Below, piece after piece: positions 52,423 through 60,918 of a stretch of DNA of 60,918 bases. Each line of letters opens with the position of its first letter. Within the stretch, counting starts at the first letter, position 1. The stretch comes from Crocinitomicaceae bacterium (GTDB lineage: Bacteria > Bacteroidota > Bacteroidia > Flavobacteriales_D > Crocinitomicaceae): the NCBI GenBank assembly GCA_017984635.1, contig JAGNZC010000016.1, positions 1-60,918 on the forward strand. The letters run 5' to 3'. The notes beneath the pieces are model-generated. The model was given only the letters and a program-made list of their open reading frames with translations, searched no databases and had not been told where the DNA came from. Both the position numbers and the translations under genes were made by a program.

Positions 52423-54549
52423 TTATTTCAACCAAATCAATTTATCTCGTTCAACTTTCATTCTAATAAAGCCAAATACAACTGTAATTGCATCTCCGAC
52501 AATATTGTCAACAGTACCTGTTTGTTTTGTTTCAATTAATTTAACTGTTGAACCTATAACAATTTTAGCGCGTTGGTGTGGATCTGCAGTTGGCTTTAGA
52601 GAGCGTTTGGTATTGTTTTTTTGAATCGGAGCTTTCGTTTTTAATAAAACAATTCGTTTGGCCTCTTCAATTTTCGATTTCTCAACAGAAATATATTTAG
52701 TTACTTCGTCGATTAAAGGCTTATTAACATCTTTTTTTCTTGATTTAACAGTGAAACGATCGATAAAAGAAATCATTTTCTTGCCAGCATTCAAGTATTT
52801 ATTATCACGTTCAATCGTCGCTTGTTGTGTTTTTAGCTTTTCATCGTAACGCGCTTTCTTTTCTAAAAAGTCATTTTTAGCTGCCTGAGCCATTGTTTGT
52901 GCTTCAATGTGTTCGTTGTTTAAACGCTCTAAATAGGTTTTTTCACGTTGTAATTCACTCAACAACTTATCCATTTTCACTTTACGTTCATCCAAACGTG
53001 TTTTGGCTTCTTCAATCAAAGTCAATGGAATACCATTGATTTGTGCTACTTCAAAGGTGAAAGAACTTCCAGGTTGTCCAATCGAAAATTTGTATAAGGG
53101 TTCAAGTGTTTCGGTATTAAACAACATACAACCATTTATTGCATTCTTAAGCTGGTCTGCTTTTAATTTTATCGTTGAATAATGCGTTGTAATAACACCG
53201 AAACTTCTGCGGTTATACAGTTCTTCAAAAAACACTTCCGCTAAAGCGCCACCTAAATCTGGGTCTGAACCTGTTCCGAATTCGTCGAGCAATAACAAAG
53301 TGCGTTTATTGGAAACAGTTAAGAAATGCTGCATTCGTTTTAAACGGTACGAATAAGTACTTAATTCATTTTCAATGGATTGATTGTCGCCAATATCGGT
53401 CAATATTTGTTGGAAAAAACACATTTTACTGTTTGGATTCACAGGTACTAATAAGCCTGCTTGCAACATTAATTGCAATAGTCCAATGGTTTTTAAGGTA
53501 ATACTTTTTCCACCAGCATTTGGTCCTGAAATCACCAACATCCGCGAGAATTTATCCATGTGGATGTATTGTGAAAAAGTTTTTTTACCTAATTCTTTGT
53601 TGTTTTTCCAGAGAATAGGGTGGAATGCGTCAATTAACTCTACGTATGTTTCTGAAGTAATTCCGGGTAAAACGCCATTGATTTCCAACGCTAAACGAGC
53701 TTTCGCATTCACAAAATCAAGTTCTGTTAAAATGGATTGATACGCTTCAATTAAAGGAGTAAATAATGCTATTTCACGAGTCAATGCTTGAAGAATTCGG
53801 AAAATTTCTTTTCGTTCATCATCTAATAATAACTCTAGTTCATTGTTTAATTGAATATTGACTTGTGGCTCAATAAACGTTAAACTCCCTGTTTTACTCG
53901 AGCCAACAACAGTTCCAGGTACTTTTCGTTTATACGTTGAAACAATCGTTAATACCCTTCGGTCATTGACAAAAGCTTCGCGGGTATCACCCAACACATT
54001 TTCTTTTGTTAATTTACGGATTTCTTTGTCAAAGTTTTTATTGATTTGATTTCGAACCACTTTAATCGATTGTCGAATTTCAGACAATAATTTTGAGGCA
54101 TCGTCTTTTACATTCCCAGTTTTGTCAAAAACTTTTTCAATTGAATCAATTATTTCAGTTGTAAAATAGGCAGATTCAACTAATTGAAACAACAAAGGGA
54201 AATCTGTAGCTCTTTTATCAAAAAAGAAAACCAGCGCATTGACCAATTCTGAAGCTCTAATAATACGAATGTAGCCTTCTAGTGTTAAGACTGCATTTTT
54301 GATGGGCAACATCCGTAATTCAGCTGTTAATTCTTCGAAATCTAAAGCTGGAAAAGTTTCCCCATTGTGTCGGATTTGAACTAATTCATTGACTTTATTT
54401 AATTCAATCTCAATGGAGGGAAAATGATTACTAGGTGTTAAAATTTCTAACCGTTTGCGCGCAGTTGGACCAATAGAATTAGCAACAAGCCATTCCTGTA
54501 TCGTTGAAAATTCTAAATCATTTAATGTTTGCTGATCAAATTGCTGCAT
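52423..54549 (-). CDS. MutS2-type ATPase without the Smr nuclease domain
   Basis: 708 residues. MutS core domains III and V with Walker A GPNAGGKS and Walker B LLLLDEFGTGSDP, a clamp/coiled-coil region (about 520-620, KMDKLLSELQREKTYLE) and a C-terminal KOW-like segment. It lacks the MutS mismatch-recognition domain, which separates it from MutS1. The C-terminal Smr endonuclease domain of canonical MutS2 (usually about 780 residues) is missing; the chain stops after the KOW-like part. Role in recombination control or ribosome rescue is inferred from the family. Confidence 0.88.
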   Translation of the reverse strand: MQQFDQQTLNDLEFSTIQEWLVANSIGPTARKRLEILTPSNHFPSIEIELNKVNELVQIRHNGETFPALDFEELTAELRMLPIKNAVLTLEGYIRIIRASELVNALVFFFDKRATDFPLLFQLVESAYFTTEIIDSIEKVFDKTGNVKDDASKLLSEIRQSIKVVRNQINKNFDKEIRKLTKENVLGDTREAFVNDRRVLTIVSTYKRKVPGTVVGSSKTGSLTFIEPQVNIQLNNELELLLDDERKEIFRILQALTREIALFTPLIEAYQSILTELDFVNAKARLALEINGVLPGITSETYVELIDAFHPILWKNNKELGKKTFSQYIHMDKFSRMLVISGPNAGGKSITLKTIGLLQLMLQAGLLVPVNPNSKMCFFQQILTDIGDNQSIENELSTYSYRLKRMQHFLTVSNKRTLLLLDEFGTGSDPDLGGALAEVFFEELYNRRSFGVITTHYSTIKLKADQLKNAINGCMLFNTETLEPLYKFSIGQPGSSFTFEVAQINGIPLTLIEEAKTRLDERKVKMDKLLSELQREKTYLERLNNEHIEAQTMAQAAKNDFLEKKARYDEKLKTQQATIERDNKYLNAGKKMISFIDRFTVKSRKKDVNKPLIDEVTKYISVEKSKIEEAKRIVLLKTKAPIQKNNTKRSLKPTADPHQRAKIVIGSTVKLIETKQTGTVDNIVGDAITVVFGFIRMKVERDKLIWLK

Positions 54550-54654
54550 AATTACAAAGTTAATGAAACATGTTTAACTTTCCATGTCGCTATCAACCTT
54601 ACAACAAATTATAAAGGAAATAGTTGATACAATCATTAGAAACTTTTTCTTACT

Positions 54655-54662
54655 TATCTTTG
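54655..54662 (+). promoter_or_regulatory. Candidate -7 box upstream of exonuclease III
   Basis: TATCTTTG 16 nt before the ATG at 54679; no clear -33 element. Confidence 0.35.
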
Positions 54663-54678
54663 ATCAAAAATTAGACAC

Positions 54679-55437
54679 ATGAAAATTATTTCCTTTAATG
54701 TAAATGGAATTCGAGCGATTACTCAAAAATCGTTTTTGCAAGATATGCAACAAGTAAATGCGGATATTATTTGTTTACAAGAAACGAAAGCAACTGTCGA
54801 GCAAGTAAAAGAGGCTGTTTCGACTTTGTCCGAATACCAAGTTTATGGAAATGAGGCGACTAAAAAAGGCTATTCGGGAACTGCAATTTTAACGAAGGTA
54901 GCACCATTATCTGTTTCTTATGGCATAGGTCATACGGATCATGATGATGAAGGTCGTGTAACTTGCGCTGAATTTGAAGCATTTTTCTTAATTTGTGTTT
55001 ACGTTCCAAATTCTGGAAGTGAATTGGCTCGTTTAGGTTACCGTCAATCCTGGGATCAAATATTTTTAGCCTATTTAAAGCAGTTAGAACAGACCAAAAC
55101 TGTAATCGTTTGTGGTGATTTTAATGTTGCGCACAGAGAGATTGATCTAGCGCGACCGAAACAGAATTACAATAAAGCGGCAGGGTACATGCAAGAAGAA
55201 ATTGATGGAATGAATGCCTTTACTTCGAAAGGATTATTGGATTCTTTTCGCGAGAAAAATGGGGGAGAAGTAAAATATACCTGGTGGAGCTACAGAGCAG
55301 GAGCAAGAGGGAAGAATATTGGCTGGAGAATAGATTATTTTTTAGTTTCAGCACACTTTTTACCAACCATTAAAGATGCCTTTATTTTGAATGAAATTAT
55401 GGGTTCAGATCATTGTCCCGTAGGTATTGAATGGTAA
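54679..55437 (+). CDS. xth: Exodeoxyribonuclease III family AP endonuclease
   Basis: 252 residues, EEP fold. MKIISFNVNGIRA, ICLQETKA (Glu), VYVPNSG, CGDFNVAHREIDL (Asp, Asn), WWSYRAGARGKNIGWRIDYFLVS and GSDHCPVG (catalytic Asp-His) are all present. Cuts DNA at abasic sites and has 3' exonuclease activity in base-excision repair. It ends in a perfect palindromic terminator. Confidence 0.94.
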   Translation: MKIISFNVNGIRAITQKSFLQDMQQVNADIICLQETKATVEQVKEAVSTLSEYQVYGNEATKKGYSGTAILTKVAPLSVSYGIGHTDHDDEGRVTCAEFEAFFLICVYVPNSGSELARLGYRQSWDQIFLAYLKQLEQTKTVIVCGDFNVAHREIDLARPKQNYNKAAGYMQEEIDGMNAFTSKGLLDSFREKNGGEVKYTWWSYRAGARGKNIGWRIDYFLVSAHFLPTIKDAFILNEIMGSDHCPVGIEW

Positions 55438-55447
55438 AATGTTAAAC

Positions 55448-55483
55448 AAAAAAAGCCGATTGAATATTCAATCGGCTTTTTTT
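55448..55483. terminator. Perfect bidirectional terminator
   Basis: A 36-nt perfect palindrome with seven A on the left, seven T on the right and core GCCGATTGA; serves xth (+) and the Cys-rich gene (-). Confidence 0.92.
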
Positions 55484-55497
55484 GTTTCTTAAGAAAA

Positions 55498-55728
55498 TTA
55501 GTTTTTCTCTTTCTTGCAACAAGATTTTCCTTCTGTCCCTGGTTTAGCACAAGATCCAGCAGCTTTTTCTTGTTCACCAGAACAACAAGCACCTTCTTTT
55601 TTCTTGCGTCTTTTTTTCTTATCGTCTTTTTTAATTTCTTTAGATACACCATTCGATGCAGCGTATGCAGTTGAAGCAATTGTTCCTACAAATGTCATCA
55701 AAGCAACAGCAAAAAATATTTTTTTCAT
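55498..55728 (-). CDS. Small secreted Cys/Lys-rich protein
   Basis: 76 residues. Signal peptide to about TAYAA (24), then a basic stretch KKDDKKKRRKKK and five cysteines: C48, C49, C60, C70 and C71 (CC...C...CC), in a Gly/Glu/Lys-rich setting. No family recognised. The CC pairs could bind a metal or form disulfides outside the cell. A 36-nt palindrome marks its 3' end. A reading in the +1 frame (55410-55679) has no such signal and is rejected. Confidence 0.6.
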   Translation of the reverse strand: MKKIFFAVALMTFVGTIASTAYAASNGVSKEIKKDDKKKRRKKKEGACCSGEQEKAAGSCAKPGTEGKSCCKKEKN

Positions 55729-55762
55729 AGCTCTTGTTTTTTTTTGTGAATATATAAATTTT

Positions 55763-56428
55763 TTAGTTTAATTCTCCAATTTTTGTCAACTTAGATTTAA
55801 CCACATCCCCAATTTTAACATTTATTGTTGAATCAAGTGGTAAAAACAAATCGATTCGAGATCCAAATTTAATAAAACCAAATTCTTCTCCCGTGGTCAC
55901 TTTTTGACCTGGTTGAATGTAATAACAAATTCTTCTAGCAACTGCTCCAGCAATTTGACGGAATAATACTTCTTTTCCTGATGAATGCTCAACAACCATC
56001 GTTGAACGTTCATTTTCAGTACTACTTTTTGGATGCCAAGCTACTAAAAACAATCCTGGATGGTATTTCACATATTTTACAATTCCAGAAATAGGGTTAA
56101 AGTTTGCATGAACATTCAACGGCGACATGAAAATTGAAACTTGAATTCTTCGATCGTTGAAATATTCTGTCTCTTCAACCTCTTCGATAACAACTACTTT
56201 ACCATCAGCCGGACAAATAATGTCATTTTCTGTAAAGACACATGTTCTTTTTGGAATTCTAAAAAATTGAATAATTAGGTAAGCCATCACTAGTACACCA
56301 ACTGTTAAAAGTGTAAATAGCCAACACCAACCTGTAAACATGAATAAAATAAAATTCAAAACTTGTACACCACTTAAAAGTAGTAGTCCAATTGTCATTA
56401 TTAAATATCCTTCTCTGTGTAAAGTCAT
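55763..56428 (-). CDS. psd: Phosphatidylserine decarboxylase, short (archaeal/Bacteroidota) type
   Basis: 221 residues. Two TM helices (about 12-30 and 36-56) are followed by the decarboxylase domain with ICPADGKVVVIEE, VHANFNPISG (His108) and FGSRIDLF. Gly189-Ser190 in FGS is the self-cleavage site that makes the pyruvoyl group (LGST-like in other forms). Makes phosphatidylethanolamine. It lies 10 nt downstream of cdsA, the previous step in the pathway. Confidence 0.9.
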   Translation of the reverse strand: MTLHREGYLIMTIGLLLLSGVQVLNFILFMFTGWCWLFTLLTVGVLVMAYLIIQFFRIPKRTCVFTENDIICPADGKVVVIEEVEETEYFNDRRIQVSIFMSPLNVHANFNPISGIVKYVKYHPGLFLVAWHPKSSTENERSTMVVEHSSGKEVLFRQIAGAVARRICYYIQPGQKVTTGEEFGFIKFGSRIDLFLPLDSTINVKIGDVVKSKLTKIGELN

Positions 56429-56438
56429 AGGTATAAGT

Positions 56439-57254
56439 TTAAAAATAGGCGTAAATCATTGCCCAACAATAGAAAAATGGAATCGCAAAAAGAGCGGCAT
56501 CAAATCGATCTAAAATACCGCCGTGTCCTGGTAATATAGTACCAGAATCCTTAATGTTTAAACTGCGTTTGAATAATGATTCTAATAAATCACCATAAAT
56601 GGCACATGGAGCAATAATCATGGCAGAAATAATCCAAAACAACTCTTCACCTTTATTAATGAATGCACCAATAATAAAACCAAAAATCAAGGTTACAAAT
56701 ACACCTCCAATGGTTCCTTCCCATGTTTTTTTAGGTGAAATTCGTTCAAATAATTTCGTTTTCCCAAACATTCTTCCAGTCAAATAAGCAAAGGTATCAT
56801 TGGTCCAAATAAGAATATACATTCCAACAACATTTGGCAAATCACTTTCATTTCTCAAATTCAGATCTATGGTTAAATAGAATGGTAATACAACGTAGAT
56901 GATTCCAAAAACCAAAACAGAAATATTGATCAATGGATGTTCTTTTTTACGCCATAGTTCAGCTAAGATTAATGCAAAAAACAAAGGGGAAATCAAAGCG
57001 ATAGAAATCACAGGTAACCAATCTAGACTGATTCCAACTAACAAGCAAAATATAAAGACACCTATGAAAACACCAATTTCTTTACTTACGCGAACAACAC
57101 GGTGATTGTTAAATAAATTGTAGAATTCTAATAAACCTAAAACCATGAATACGGAGAATACAATTACTTGTGCATAAGGATCCCAAAGAATGGATCCCAA
57201 CACAACAAATGCAAATAATGCACCTGTAATTGCTCTTAGTACTAGATTATTCAT
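56439..57254 (-). CDS. cdsA: Phosphatidate cytidylyltransferase
   Basis: 271 residues with seven or eight TM helices. The CDP-diglyceride synthase signature at about 225-250 is visible as LLESLFKRSLNIKDSGT, then LPGHGGILDRFDAA. RISPKKTWEG is the other conserved block. It makes CDP-diacylglycerol from phosphatidate and CTP for phospholipid synthesis. In the same operon as psd; FtsH is upstream, past a terminator. Confidence 0.93.
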   Translation of the reverse strand: MNNLVLRAITGALFAFVVLGSILWDPYAQVIVFSVFMVLGLLEFYNLFNNHRVVRVSKEIGVFIGVFIFCLLVGISLDWLPVISIALISPLFFALILAELWRKKEHPLINISVLVFGIIYVVLPFYLTIDLNLRNESDLPNVVGMYILIWTNDTFAYLTGRMFGKTKLFERISPKKTWEGTIGGVFVTLIFGFIIGAFINKGEELFWIISAMIIAPCAIYGDLLESLFKRSLNIKDSGTILPGHGGILDRFDAALFAIPFFYCWAMIYAYF

Positions 57255-57319
57255 CTTGCGAAAATAAGAAAAAAGACTCTTTTTTCCTATTAAATTGAAT
57301 TAAAAGCTACGTTTTAAAT

Positions 57320-57352
57320 GAAAAAAGCCAACTACACACGTGTAATTGGCTT
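57320..57352 (-). terminator. Terminator after ftsH
   Basis: AAGCCAA stem with a mismatch and GTGTA extension, then T run on the minus strand, 20 nt after the ftsH stop. Confidence 0.8.
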
Positions 57353-57371
57353 CTTATTTTATCGATACTTT

Positions 57372-59501
57372 TTATTTTACTTCATCATCTGAAGTTTCCT
57401 CAGATGTATGATTTGAATCAGTTGTTGAAGATTCTGTAGACGAACTTTCATTTTCAATTGGTTCAATAATAGCGATTTCTTCTTCGTTAATTGTTTCAAT
57501 TTCAATGGTGCCTTCTGGACGTTCAACTTCGATTTCTTCGTTTTTATTCCAAGGTCTTTCACCAAAAATAGCTACTAAATCTTCTTTGAATAAAACCTCT
57601 GCAGTCAATAATTTTTCAGCTAATAAATCTAATTTTTCTTTATTTTCTTTCAACAAATTCAATGCACGTTGGTATTGGAATTCAATCAATTTACTCACTT
57701 CTTCGTCGATAACACGAGCTGTGTCGTCAGAATATGGTTTTGTAAATGAATCACGACCTTGAGAATCGTAATAAGAAATGTTTCCAATTTTATCGTTCAA
57801 GCCATAAATGGAAACCATTGCATATGCTTGTTTAGTCACTTTTTCTAAATCACTTAAAGCGCCAGTACTGATTTTGTCAAAGGTTATTTTTTCAGCAGCT
57901 CTTCCACCTAAGGCAGCACACATTTCATCCAAGATTTGTTCAGTTGTTGTAATGCTTCTTTCTTCTGGTAAATACCATGCTGCCCCCAAAGATTGTCCTC
58001 TAGGTACAATTGTTACTTTTACTAATGGATGCGCATATTCCAACAACCAAGAAATTGTAGCATGTCCCGCTTCGTGATAAGCAATGGCTCTTTTTTCATC
58101 TTTAGTAATGATTTTATTTTTCTTTTCTAAACCACCAACAATACGATCTACTGCATCTAAAAAGTCTTGTTTTTGAACAAATTGTTTAGAATGTCTTGCT
58201 GCAATTAGCGCCGCTTCGTTACAAAGATTTGCAATGTCTGCACCTGAGAAACCTGGTGTTTGTTTAGATAAGAAGTCAATATCAATTCCAGGTTCTAATT
58301 TGATAGGTTTCAAATGCACTTGGAAAATTTCTTTTCGTTCATTGATGTCTGGCATGTCAACATAAATCTGACGGTCAAATCGTCCTGCACGCATCAATGC
58401 ACTGTCTAAGACATCTGCTCTGTTGGTCGCGGCTAAAATAATTACACCAGAATTTGTTCCAAAACCATCCATTTCAGTTAACAATTGGTTTAAGGTATTT
58501 TCGCGTTCATCATTCGAATTAAATCCGTTGTTTTTTCCACGGGCACGACCAATTGCATCAATTTCATCAATGAAAATTATCGATGGTGCTTTTTCTTTCG
58601 CTTGTTTGAATAAATCACGCACTCGTGAAGCCCCAACACCAACAAACATTTCAACAAAGTCAGATCCTGATAATGAGAAAAATGGCACTTTTGCTTCGCC
58701 TGCAACGGCTTTCGCTAATAAAGTTTTCCCTGTACCTGGAGGTCCAACTAATAATGCACCTTTTGGAATTTTCGCTCCTAATTCTGTGTATTTACCGGGA
58801 TTCTTTAAAAACTCAACGATTTCAACGATTTCTTCTTTAGCACCTTGCAAACCTGCAACATCTTGAAACGTAATGTTTGTAGATTTACCTTTGTCATATA
58901 CTTGAGCACGTGATTTTCCAATGTTGAATATTTGGCCACCGCCACCGCCGCCTCCACCGCCGGTCATTCTTCGCATAACGAAGAACCAAATAAATCCTAG
59001 GATTACGATTGGTAAGATAAAACTAATAATACTTCCTAAATAATCAGGTTCATCAATAACAGCAACGTTTACAGGAGAAACAGTTTTGTTTTTATTGATT
59101 GCTTTTGTAGTATTGTTTTTCTTGATCTCTTTGTTTAATTCGTTTACTTGGTTTTGGAAAACGCCAGCATCCGCAATTTTGAATTCAATTTCTTGATCAC
59201 CACGTTTCACTTTCGAACCAGTCAGTGCTTTTTTAAGAATTTTAAATTTGCTATCTGTAGAATTTTTAACAAAAGATTTTCCATCATCATTTAATTTGAA
59301 TTCTACTTTCACCTTGTTGACCAAATGTACATCTTTGACATACCCATTTTCAGCTAATTCAAAAAATGTATTTTGGTTATTTATTGTAAGTTCGTTAGAG
59401 TACCCAAAATATATTTGATAACCAATAATTGCTACTCCGATAAGTGCGTAGATCCAATAGATTGAAAATGGATTTCCTTTTTTGTTTGAGCCTTCTGCCA
59501 T
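57372..59501 (-). CDS. ftsH: ATP-dependent zinc metalloprotease FtsH
   Basis: 709 residues. TM1 (about 13-30), a periplasmic domain of about 120 residues, TM2 (about 157-176), then MTGGGGGGGGG (Gly-rich linker), AAA+ ATPase with GPPGTGKT (Walker A) and IIFIDEIDAIG (Walker B), FDRQIYVDMP, and the zinc protease HEAGH with a distal Asp (DLEKVTKQA). The C-terminal tail of about 50 residues is acidic and Ser/Thr-rich. Degrades short-lived membrane and cytosolic proteins. It is 26 nt downstream of rsfS, the usual Bacteroidota order. Confidence 0.97.
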   Translation of the reverse strand: MAEGSNKKGNPFSIYWIYALIGVAIIGYQIYFGYSNELTINNQNTFFELAENGYVKDVHLVNKVKVEFKLNDDGKSFVKNSTDSKFKILKKALTGSKVKRGDQEIEFKIADAGVFQNQVNELNKEIKKNNTTKAINKNKTVSPVNVAVIDEPDYLGSIISFILPIVILGFIWFFVMRRMTGGGGGGGGGQIFNIGKSRAQVYDKGKSTNITFQDVAGLQGAKEEIVEIVEFLKNPGKYTELGAKIPKGALLVGPPGTGKTLLAKAVAGEAKVPFFSLSGSDFVEMFVGVGASRVRDLFKQAKEKAPSIIFIDEIDAIGRARGKNNGFNSNDERENTLNQLLTEMDGFGTNSGVIILAATNRADVLDSALMRAGRFDRQIYVDMPDINERKEIFQVHLKPIKLEPGIDIDFLSKQTPGFSGADIANLCNEAALIAARHSKQFVQKQDFLDAVDRIVGGLEKKNKIITKDEKRAIAYHEAGHATISWLLEYAHPLVKVTIVPRGQSLGAAWYLPEERSITTTEQILDEMCAALGGRAAEKITFDKISTGALSDLEKVTKQAYAMVSIYGLNDKIGNISYYDSQGRDSFTKPYSDDTARVIDEEVSKLIEFQYQRALNLLKENKEKLDLLAEKLLTAEVLFKEDLVAIFGERPWNKNEEIEVERPEGTIEIETINEEEIAIIEPIENESSSTESSTTDSNHTSEETSDDEVK

Positions 59502-59527
59502 TTTGTTGTTAAATTCAAATGTTGTTG

Positions 59528-59905
59528 TTAATTTAAATCTGGAATATTGGTGCGTTTAGCATCAGACCATAAGTCTTCTAAATCATAGAAAGGACGTGCA
59601 TCTTTGTAAAAAACATGCGCTACAACACTTACATAATCCAATAAAATCCATTCACTGTTTGTTTTTCCTTCGATGTGCCAAGGTTTTTCTTTTAATTCTT
59701 TACGTGTGTATTTAGTTACGGAAGATCCAATACCATCCACTTGTGTGGAAGATTCACCGCTACAAATCACGAAAAAATCACATACTGCACTTGAGATTTC
59801 TCTCAAATCCAATACAACGATATTCTTTGCTTTATTGTCTTGCATTCCCTCTACAATTGCATCACACAACGTTTGGGAATCTACATCTGTCTTTAGTTTA
59901 ATCAT
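59528..59905 (-). CDS. rsfS: Ribosomal silencing factor RsfS
   Basis: 125 residues, the usual length. It has the RsfS/DUF143 core: LDLREISSAVCDFFVICSG, ST(QV)DGI, PWHIEGKTNSEWILLDYVSVVAHVF and a final YDLEDLWSDAKR. It binds L14 and stops the subunits from joining during starvation. First gene of the rsfS-ftsH unit; divergent from birA. Confidence 0.94.
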   Translation of the reverse strand: MIKLKTDVDSQTLCDAIVEGMQDNKAKNIVVLDLREISSAVCDFFVICSGESSTQVDGIGSSVTKYTRKELKEKPWHIEGKTNSEWILLDYVSVVAHVFYKDARPFYDLEDLWSDAKRTNIPDLN

Positions 59906-59986
59906 TTGTCTTTTTTAATCTTTACAAATCTAACTTTTAATTTTAATTTTACCCAATATTTAATTGCATCAATTCAATACAAAACC

Positions 59987-60715
59987 ATGAATATTGGACA
60001 CAAAATCGTTTATTTAGATTCCGTTAATTCTACAAACAATTATGTTGCCAATCTAGTAAAGTCATCTAAAATAGATCATGGAACGGCAATAATGGCAGAT
60101 GTACAAACGGCTGGAAAAGGCCAAAGAGGTGCTGTTTGGCATGCAGAAGCGGGTGAAAACATCTTACTTTCCCTATTTTTAAAGCCCGACAAACTGTCAG
60201 TGTCGCAGCAGGTTTTACTTACTTTTTTTGCTGCCAATTCTATTCGTGAAGTTTTAAGAAAAATTGGCATTTCAGCAACGATAAAATGGCCGAACGATAT
60301 CTACGTTGGAAATAAAAAAATTGCTGGAATTTTAATCGAAAACAGCATTTCAAACAACCATGTAGTCCATTCAATATTAGGTATTGGTTTGAATGTGAAT
60401 CAGTTAAATTTTGAAGGAGTAAATGCTACAAGTGTGCAACTTGAAATGAATGAATATTTTCAACGAAATGAGTTGTTGTTTATGCTGTTGCACCAATTAA
60501 ACAAAAATTGGGAATTATTAACGCAACAATCACCTAAATTAAAAGCTGAATATTTAGAAAATTTGTTTCGTATACATCAACGATCAGCTTTTAAAATCGG
60601 AGAAATGGAAATCGAAGGAACTATTACTGGTATAGATGAAAACGGCTTATTAATCGTCGAAATAAATGGTGAAAAGGAACTGTTTGACCTGAAGGAAATT
60701 AGTTTTATTTTGTAA
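59987..60715 (+). CDS. birA: Biotin-[acetyl-CoA-carboxylase] ligase, no HTH domain
   Basis: 242 residues from the ATG at 59987 (MNIGHKIVYLDSVNSTN). GKGQRGAVWHAEAG, KWPNDIYVGNKKIAGIL, and GIGLNVN are the biotin-ligase motifs (GKGRxGRxW, KWPND). The N-terminal helix-turn-helix of bifunctional BirA is absent, so it does not itself regulate genes. It biotinylates the carboxyl carrier protein. A longer start at 59906 would overlap rsfS by one base only and is less conserved. Confidence 0.92.
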   Translation: MNIGHKIVYLDSVNSTNNYVANLVKSSKIDHGTAIMADVQTAGKGQRGAVWHAEAGENILLSLFLKPDKLSVSQQVLLTFFAANSIREVLRKIGISATIKWPNDIYVGNKKIAGILIENSISNNHVVHSILGIGLNVNQLNFEGVNATSVQLEMNEYFQRNELLFMLLHQLNKNWELLTQQSPKLKAEYLENLFRIHQRSAFKIGEMEIEGTITGIDENGLLIVEINGEKELFDLKEISFIL

Positions 60716-60918
60716 AATAGAGCTTTAGGTTTTCAGACATGATATTAAACAATGCAGTTAATGGTTTTTCAGCAAGCATTTTTAAAAAAAGATTCAATTC
60801 TCCATCAAAAATAATATAACCTTCTGTTTGATCATTGATTTCTGTTGAATGTATCGTTAAAGTAAAAGGAAAAGGTGATTTTTCGCCTGATTTCATTTTA
60901 ATTTGTGTTGGATTTTCT
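60705..60918 (-). CDS. Partial SRPBCC/START-like protein (C-terminal end)
   Basis: The frame is open to the window edge; about 70 residues are visible, with no stop upstream of the in-window Met. The terminal helix ...EKPLTALFNIMSENLKLYF resembles the C-terminal helix of SRPBCC/START-like proteins, and flavobacterial genomes often place such a gene next to birA and rsfS. That is a memory of gene order, not a domain match I can check. It overlaps the end of birA by 11 nt (convergent). Confidence 0.5.
   Translation of the reverse strand, partial: ENPTQIKMKSGEKSPFPFTLTIHSTEINDQTEGYIIFDGELNLFLKMLAEKPLTALFNIMSENLKLYFTK

Noticed and set aside
55410..55679. 89-residue frame over the Cys-rich gene
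   Set aside because: It has no signal and overlaps a better frame with a signal peptide and five cysteines.
58900..58975. G/C-rich repeat in ftsH as a phase-variable tract
   Set aside because: It encodes the Gly-rich linker with mixed codons rather than a pure repeat.
1..60918. tRNA, rRNA, CRISPR array, prophage or insertion sequence
   Set aside because: I looked for cloverleaf, spacer-repeat, integrase and transposase patterns and found none.

Overview
The window looks like core chromosome of a Bacteroidota bacterium, most likely Flavobacteriales and perhaps near Crocinitomicaceae (Fluviicola-like). The order is well supported, the family only weakly. The evidence is: low G+C; few Shine-Dalgarno-like sites; several TAnnTTTG promoter boxes; a bTHX ribosomal protein; a type IX secretion (gliding-motility type) C-terminal domain; bacillithiol (BshA) and menaquinone (MenB) genes; a type B L31; and an rsfS-ftsH-cdsA-psd cluster. 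I see no tRNA, rRNA, CRISPR array, prophage or insertion sequence. No stretch longer than about 300 bases lacks a gene.

Layout. 1-1.2 kb: the 3' end of aconitase and an orphan PD-(D/E)XK-like protein. 1.3-8.3 kb (minus strand): a small Spy/CpxP-like protein, then amn, DUF1684, yggS and DUF1015, and upstream of them serA and serC (serine synthesis), separated from DUF1015 by a terminator-like hairpin; then bTHX and trmH. 8.4-14.3 kb: a secreted T9SS cargo protein with a small partner, an rRNA/tRNA 2'-O-methyltransferase, and a divergent BamA/TamA-type outer-membrane protein. 14.3-22.1 kb (minus): a 25-residue-repeat protein, an SpmA-SpmB fusion, and a tight operon mutL, two rhomboids, an EEP-family protein, yciO-type and a glutamine amidotransferase. 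22.3-27.5 kb: a serine hydrolase carrying a GH3 remnant, bshA, then an SGNH esterase and an acyltransferase. 27.6-32.7 kb: thiolase, DUF3078, an ECF sigma factor with a membrane partner, and mdh.

32.8-42.3 kb holds the two most unusual blocks. The first is TetR / ABC / HlyD / TolC, a tripartite exporter whose nucleotide-binding domain has lost nearly all ATP-binding motifs. The second is a LysR regulator divergent from five packed genes: a CutA-like (PII-fold) protein, a 92-residue protein, DUF6671, full-length Sua5 and the bicarbonate transporter SbtA. Sua5 consumes bicarbonate and SbtA imports it, so this may be a bicarbonate-homeostasis module tied to the t6A tRNA modification.

42.3-60.9 kb: a beta-helix lipoprotein, L31, a WG-repeat protein with a TonB-like partner, AAC(3)-family, menB, 3-hydroxyacyl-CoA dehydrogenase, a VWA membrane protein, a small conserved protein, mutS2 without Smr, exonuclease III, a Cys-rich secreted peptide, psd, cdsA, ftsH, rsfS, birA and a partial SRPBCC-like gene. 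Most of this is housekeeping: TCA cycle, serine, phospholipid, thiol and quinone synthesis, DNA repair and protein quality control.
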